Part shown: piece after piece, positions 59,350 to 64,000 of the stretch
How positions within the stretch are numbered: the stretch's first letter is position 1
How the letters are laid out: each line of letters starts with the position of its first letter
Source of the DNA: Clarkia xantiana subsp. parviflora
Taxonomy: Eukaryota; Streptophyta; Magnoliopsida; Myrtales; Onagraceae
Direction: 5' to 3'
DNA length: 64,000 nt
Assembly (NCBI GenBank): GCA_036873135.1
Contig: JAPTYO010000002.1
Coordinates: forward strand, 40,725,452-40,789,451
Position numbers and translations under genes: made by a program
Notes under the pieces: generated by a model
Database searches by the model: none
What the model was told of the DNA's origin: nothing
Seen by the model: the letters and a program-made list of their open reading frames with translations, nothing else

Positions 59350-59606
59350 ATTTTTTTGACGATGACAGTGACGATTTTCAGGATAGTGACAGTGACGATT
59401 ATGAGCCTGATGATATGGACGATTATGAGCCTGGTGATATGGACGATTTTGTTGATAGCGAGATGACGGAGTTGCTAACTACGATGAATGTGCCACTTGT
59501 GTATCAGATGCTGGACGAGGAAATAGACGAATTTTATATTACCCTTCAATTCAAATTAGCAAAAGCAATGTCTCCTTGCATAATATGGATTCCAAACATT
59601 CATGAT
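59350..59606 (+). pseudogene. ycf2: Plastid ycf2 fragment
   Basis: An acidic repeat region (DDYEPDDM / DDYEPGDM) leads into [14 protein letters not shown] and [12 protein letters not shown], the conserved ATPase-proximal part of plastid Ycf2. Homology stops right after IHD at about 59605, where DNA overlapping the copia RT fragment begins. Ycf2 is a large plastid-encoded protein linked to import; only about 85 codons are present. Plastid pieces are common in plant mitochondrial genomes, which fits the surroundings. Confidence 0.85.
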
Positions 59607-59619
59607 AGCAAACCTATTC

Positions 59620-59988
59620 TCAGCCCGATAGCAAACCTTTGTGGATTCGATGGCAGGTTTGATTCCCCAAAAAAGGCAACTCCAGTGTCCCAGAGAGTTT
59701 GAAGAACCAATTTATCGATGCCTGTCGGAGCCCATATAGCAACTTCCGTAGTCGACATACGTGATGGTTGTTACTAGCATGAAAACCAGGTGGTAGTCCC
59801 ATATACACTTCCTCATCGAGATCGCCGTGTAGGAATGCATTGTGAACACCCAGTTGGTGAAGTGAGCAAGGTTTAGCGGCTAAAAGACAGCGAACAGACA
59901 GTAATTTAGCGACTGGCGCGAAGGTCTCCGTATAGTCCTCTCCCTCAACTTGAGTATATCTGGTGGCAACAGAACTCACAGATCCCAC
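59620..59988 (-). pseudogene. Copia reverse transcriptase fragment of mitochondrial type
   Basis: [40 protein letters not shown] and [11 protein letters not shown] are clear copia RT motifs in one open frame. It differs strongly from C's own RT (51753-52450). Similar copia RT pieces are a known part of angiosperm mitochondrial genomes, so I take it as part of the organelle-type insertion rather than of C. Confidence 0.8.
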
Positions 59989-60540
59989 TCAATCTTTTAC
60001 ACCGATGTTTCTCTCTCGACCATGTCATCATAAGAAAAGACTGCTCAATCTTTCCGAAGTGAGAGAAGGAGGGAAGGCGCGCTACAACTAACATAACAAC
60101 CAGCTTCAAAAGGTTAGCTAGCTAGGCTAGCGCGCAATGGCTTTCTCTGAAAGGGGCTCGCTTCTTCAAGCTCCGCCCAACCTAACCAAGGTGTTGCTCG
60201 CTTTCTCTCAGCCACTAGTGGCTTAAGTAGCGGTCGGCATTCCTACGTGCTCCTCCTTGCTTGCCCCCTACTTAAGAATCCAAAGGTTACCTTTGTATGT
60301 TGTCGTGACGCTTTGGTAATGAAGGTTACCGGGGTCTAGGTTTATGGATGGATTCAGTCAGCGAAAGTCCCTCAAATTCAATCAATATCAACAAAATGTC
60401 GTGACCGGTTAGGCTTGGTTGATTTTGTCAAGGGTACCAATTCACCAATCTCTAGCTTTCCTGAGCAGAAGCTCTTCCGGCCTGATGCATCGGTACATAA
60501 TTGACCTGGGTTTCCGTTCGAGCTCCTTACTTAATAGGGT

Positions 60541-60833
60541 TCGGTTCAACACTCAAAACCGGTTCGGTTAGATCCACTTAGTTACCCCGGTCCGACCCGA
60601 CCTGATTAGGTCGAACCGATTGAGAAAATCCGGTTCGGTTTTAATTCGTCCCGGTTTGACATATTTGACCGGCCTCAATAATTAAAATATAAAATGTTGG
60701 GCCGAAATGTTTACTTGTGGCCCAAGTAGGGTTTTAAAGTCCAAAAATATTTAACTTAGCCACCAAGTAACATTAACTATATAAAATAATTTCCAATATT
60801 ACTAATATATATATATATTTCAGACCTAATTAA

Positions 60834-60884
<51 letters not shown>

Positions 60885-61534
60885 TGCCAAGATTCTATCT
60901 TTAAGATTAAATCATCAACAATATAATATATATGTAAAAATCGGCACACACATATAAATATATATATTATTTATCGTCAATATCTTAAATAGGGAAACAT
61001 ATATTAACAATATATTTTCTCAATCTTTTAGGTTACTAAAATCTATCAATAATATCTTTAACCTATTTAAATATTTAGATATATTTATAGTTATATATAT
61101 TTCTATATATTAATGTGAATCTATCATAATGTTCCCAATTATAGATATATTGTTACCTGGAATAAAAATTAAAATATGGTAAACAATATACCTACATGTT
61201 TCGGCCGAAATATTGAAACTTGGTGCCTAAGAAATTAAAAAAATTTACCTTGTAAAACACTTTGGGTTTCAGCACAAACATTAATTTGGGAACAAGTGGT
61301 CAAATTTTAAGATCAACTTTTAATAAGATCTACAATCCAATGTTTGATTTTGATAAATATTACATTTTTTCTTGAAGATCATGAACATCAAATTTCCTAA
61401 GAACATCATGAAAATTTCGGACCTCCTTAACCATAAAAATTCGAAAATTTTAAAATTCCATTTTTTAAATTTTCGGTCCAAAGTTTAAATTTACAAGAAC
61501 ACCAATTTATCAAAATCATGAACTCCTAACAAAG
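60541..61534. other. Element C internal 5' region
   Basis: CCGGTTCGG-rich, then AT-rich with a (TA)n run (about 60836-60880). It lies between the organelle-type insertion and the primer-binding site. No gag frame is recognised. Confidence 0.5.
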
Positions 61535-61546
61535 GCTCTGATACCA
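61535..61546 (-). other. Primer-binding site of element C
   Basis: TGGTATCAGAGC on the minus strand, complementary to initiator tRNA-Met, one base from the LTR end AATCTAACA. It fixes the orientation of C and its Ty1/copia class. Confidence 0.9.
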
Positions 61547-61547
61547 C

Positions 61548-62143
61548 TGTTAGATTACGGGGAGTAATCACTACGGAAACTAAAACCATTGTACATGCAA
61601 GTAACCGAAATTATGCAGCGGAAGATTCGCACATACCTCTACAGTAATCCTTAGTCCCAAGATCTTTGCAGGAGGGAGTTCACGATCCTCCGGTCGGCAC
61701 CCGTAGGGGTTCTTCTGTAGGAAGCCCTACGTGGTATATTCTTCACAGCAAAGCCTCTGATCGATTCTTAGCAAGGGACAGATCTCTGGAATGTTTGCTC
61801 GAAAGCAAATTGGCACACCATTGGCGATTGCTAGGTTCGGCCGAATATGGTGATCTTGGGGGAAGGGTTTTCTATGAAAACACCACTTAAAGGGAATTGT
61901 GATTAACCCTAATAAAACTCCTAACTCCTCATATATATAGGAGTAAAGTGGACAAAAGTCCACTTTACGCCCACCCATAATTCGGCCGGCCATGCTAGTT
62001 AGGGCGGCCTAATTTTGGGTCTCTCATGTCATTTTGGATTTGGGTCTGGCCCAATGTCCTAAAGTGACATGTACCCAATTAACTTAGGTAACATATACAT
62101 ATAATGGGCTTCCATTTACGACGCCCAACACCATATGCTTACA
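61548..62143 (-). mobile_element. 5' LTR of copia element C
   Basis: 596 bp on the minus strand from TGTAAGCATATGG (62143) to AATCTAACA (61548). It aligns with the 3' LTR fragment 48487-48613 and with element E (62711-63309). The minus-strand TATA-type site is in CCTATATATATGAGG near 61927-61941. Confidence 0.88.
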
Positions 62144-62288
62144 TATATACTATCCTAATTTAAGCTAAACCTATTTTAGCAACCCCGTGACCTTCCATAT
62201 TCATATATTTCCTTTTTTAAACGCGTTACACATAACATTTTTTAACGTGTTATATACGTGTCGCGCGTACCAAAATTAGGTGTTTACA
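62144..62288 (-). mobile_element. LTR of Ogre-like element D, 5' portion
   Basis: Starts TGTAAACACCTAATTTTGG at 62288 on the minus strand, equivalent to the LTR starts at 1215 and 3750. It is separated from its other part (47280-48486) by element C. Confidence 0.8.
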
Positions 62289-62302
62289 GTTTTTCCCTCT
62301 TT
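62289..62302 (-). other. Polypurine tract of element D
   Basis: AAAGAGGGAAAAAC next to the TGTAAAC LTR start; compare AAAGAGGGGTAAAC at 1201. Confidence 0.75.
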
Positions 62303-62454
62303 GGACGGACTCCCGTAGAATGCATTTGAGGGGGTCTGTTCAAAGACGAGTAAACACTAATTTTGGCTAGGAAGTATATCTTCTTCCGGGTCTCCAAGGT
62401 GGCCTTTGTCTTTATTAACGGACAGCGCTTAAGAAAAACCTCCATTGGTAGTGC

Positions 62455-62710
62455 GTAATATAGAGCCTCCAGCGGCGGTGCGGTAAAGAAGAGCATCTAG
62501 TGGCGTACAGTAACGAAAATCCTCTAGTGGCGTGCGGTAACAGAAAGCCTCCAGTGGCGTGCAGTAAAGAAAAGCCTCAATCGACGATGCCTCCAGTGGC
62601 GAGCGACAAGGAAAAGCCTCCAGTGGCGTGCAATAAAGTAAAATCTTGATAGATGGTGCCTCCAGTGGCGAGCGATAATAAAAAGCCTCAAGTGGCGTGC
62701 AGTAATGAAA
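62455..62710 (-). repeat. 27-bp-type minisatellite of element D
   Basis: Units such as GCCTCCAGTGGCGTGCAGTA are the inverse of those at 402-815. The array is cut at 62710 by the copia LTR of element E. Confidence 0.88.
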
Positions 62711-63309
62711 TGTTAGATTACGGGAGTTATCACTACAGATTCTAAAACAAGGTACATGCTAGTAATCGGAATTACGCAACGGAAGATTCACACATACCTT
62801 TAGGATGATCCGTAGACCCAAGATCTTCTCTGGAGGGAGTTCACGATCCTCTGATCAGAACCCGTAGAGGTTCTTGTTAGAGAAGCCCTACGTGGTGCAA
62901 GCTCCACAGCAAAGCCTCTGATCGATTCTTGTCACGGGGACAGATCTCTAGAGAATTTGCTCGAAGGCAATTTGGCACACCCTTGGTGAGGGCTATGGTT
63001 CGGCCGAACTAGGTATTAGGGGGGGAGAGTTTTTCTTTCTAAAACACTCTAATGAGGGAATTGTGATTAACCCTAAAAATCTCTTAACACATCTTATTTA
63101 TAGGAGAAATAAAGTGGACAAAAGTCCACTTTACCCCACCATAAACTTTCAGCCGGCCTATGTATTTGAGGAGGCCCAATTTTGGGCCTCCCATGTCAAT
63201 TGGGATTTTGTTTTAGCCCAATTACCCTAATGTGAAATTTACCCAAGTTCATTAGGTAAGCTATACATATTATGGGCTACCAATTACGGCTCATTACCAT
63301 ATGCTTGCA
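62711..63309 (-). mobile_element. 3' LTR of copia element E
   Basis: 599 bp, minus strand from TGCAAGCATATGG (63309) to AATCTAACA (62711), a sister of the C LTR. The minus-strand TATA is CTATAAATAAG at 63094-63104. The left flank TGAAA (62706-62710) should recur at the far end of E outside the window. Confidence 0.85.
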
Positions 63310-64000
63310 GCTCCCACTCGCCGGAATGGGAGGGTTCTGTTAATGTATTGTCGTCCAAATCTGCATCAACATTTATCTCCTTTGATCTGCTCCTTGCTTC
63401 CTATTAGTTCATACGAGGTTTGCCGTGCGACCGGCGGATACGACGGGCATCGTGCTACTTATCTGTTAGGAGTATTGTAGCGCCCGCAAAACGTTGATTC
63501 CCTTTTTCTCCAATCAACCTGTTATAAACAACATTTATATTGTACCGCGCTGTATCCTAGGTCAACTGATAATTCTCCATTTGCCTATTTTCCACATAGG
63601 AACACTTCTTCAAGGCATCCGTACAAGTATTCACAACCTTCAACTAATATCTAGTTGGTGGCCACCTAGTGAATACAAGAGTCGGTGAATTACAGGTGAA
63701 CTTGACCATCCCCATTGCTCATATCCTTAGTCAGACCCAACCGGTTTCCAAAGACGTGGTCACTGGGTCTTTTTGTTCAGCACTGCGCTCGTACGCAGGG
63801 AAGCGAGCATTAAGCCTGACCTTAGATATGAGTTCTAAGTCCGTGAGGATACTTTAGGTGCCTCTTCATAACGCTCCTGGGATCAATCACACGTTCGAGG
63901 TGAAGAAGTTTGCGCCCGCCAGAATCATGAGGATTCCTTCCTAGCACAAACGAGCTGTGACCCCGTGGTCGAACGTGGCACGCGTAGTATGAAGCACGCG
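63310..64000 (-). mobile_element. Element E, 3' internal part
   Basis: The purine tract GAGTGGGAGC abuts the LTR start at 63310-63319, so the body of E extends right of the window. The remaining 680 bases hold no recognised pol motif and are probably the long non-coding stretch between pol and the LTR; short frames on both strands were not recognised. Confidence 0.65.

Larger units (their letters stand above)
56145..60540. other. Insertion of organelle-type DNA (mitochondrial-like mosaic)
   Basis: Base composition changes abruptly from AT-rich to near-even. The DNA has the look of plant mitochondrial intergenic sequence (for example TTGCCCCCTACTTAAGAA at 60261 and many CTTTC/GAAAG blocks) and carries three fragments typical of organelles: a mitovirus-polymerase-like frame, a plastid ycf2 piece and a mitochondrial-type copia RT. 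The flanks on both sides are CCGGTTCGG-rich DNA of element C. The edges are judged by eye. It could be one transfer of an already mixed mitochondrial segment or several joined pieces. Confidence 0.7.
48487..62143 (-). mobile_element. Copia element C with nested insertions, inserted in the LTR of D
   Basis: Flanked by TATAT at 48482-48486 and 62144-62148. The 3' LTR end is at 48487-48613 and the 5' LTR at 61548-62143 with an initiator tRNA-Met primer site at 61535-61546. Remnants of pol lie at 51190 to about 52450. Insertions inside it are Ogre-like and Tat-type 3' fragments (48614-50760) and organelle-type DNA (56145-60540). D's LTR is continuous across the two flanks, which confirms the boundaries. 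Confidence 0.82.

Noticed and set aside
60530..60680. Third hAT end (GGTTCGGTT-rich)
   Set aside because: Shares GGTTC richness with hAT 2 but has no TAGGGCTGGGC terminus or 8-bp duplication, and similar DNA lies at 56030-56140 as part of element C.

Overview
This is plant nuclear DNA, probably from a dicot. Most of it is AT-rich and non-coding, with one recognisable intact host gene and a dense set of nested transposable elements. I could not identify the species. The plant call rests on the GDP-mannose pyrophosphorylase gene with its 5'-UTR intron, on Tat-type Ty3/gypsy elements with a second RNase H, on copia LTRs primed by initiator tRNA-Met, on Helitrons, hAT and CACTA ends, and on an insertion of organelle-like DNA that contains a plastid ycf2 piece.

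Region by region. Positions 1-5199 hold a tandem LTR-internal-LTR arrangement of an Ogre-like non-autonomous element whose internal part is mostly a 27-bp minisatellite. Positions 5919-8690 are a Helitron on the minus strand. Positions 9721-32884 are one minus-strand Tat-type gypsy element (B) bounded by a perfect 5-bp repeat ATTAT. Inside B lie a second Tat element (A, 19315 to about 28260), an antisense multi-exon pseudogene (15497-17898), and a copia copy (11960-15181) that ends in a 413-bp fold-back inverted repeat. Positions 33249-39960 hold two more Helitrons of the same family, one inserted in the last few bases of the other, plus a hAT element.

Positions 41340-43925 contain the host gene for mannose-1-phosphate guanylyltransferase (VTC1/CYT1 type), the GDP-mannose step for ascorbate, cell wall and glycosylation. 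Its last codons are disturbed. A second hAT element follows at 44073-45353, then a copia 5' LTR and a CACTA-like end.

From 47280 to the end is another nested stack. An Ogre-like LTR (D) on the minus strand is split by a 13.66-kb copia element (C, 48487-62143, target duplication TATAT). C carries a Tat-type 3' end and a mosaic of about 4.4 kb of organelle-type DNA (56145-60540) with a ycf2 fragment, a mitovirus-polymerase-like fragment and a mitochondrial-type copia RT fragment. A further copia LTR (E, 62711-63309) sits in D's minisatellite and its body runs off the window.

I found no prokaryotic genes, CRISPR array, rRNA or convincing tRNA gene. No previously unknown host pathway is visible. 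The unusual content is structural: the fold-back copia copy, the Helitron pair with an intact empty-site copy beside the first Helitron, the antisense gene inside a Tat element, and the organelle mosaic.
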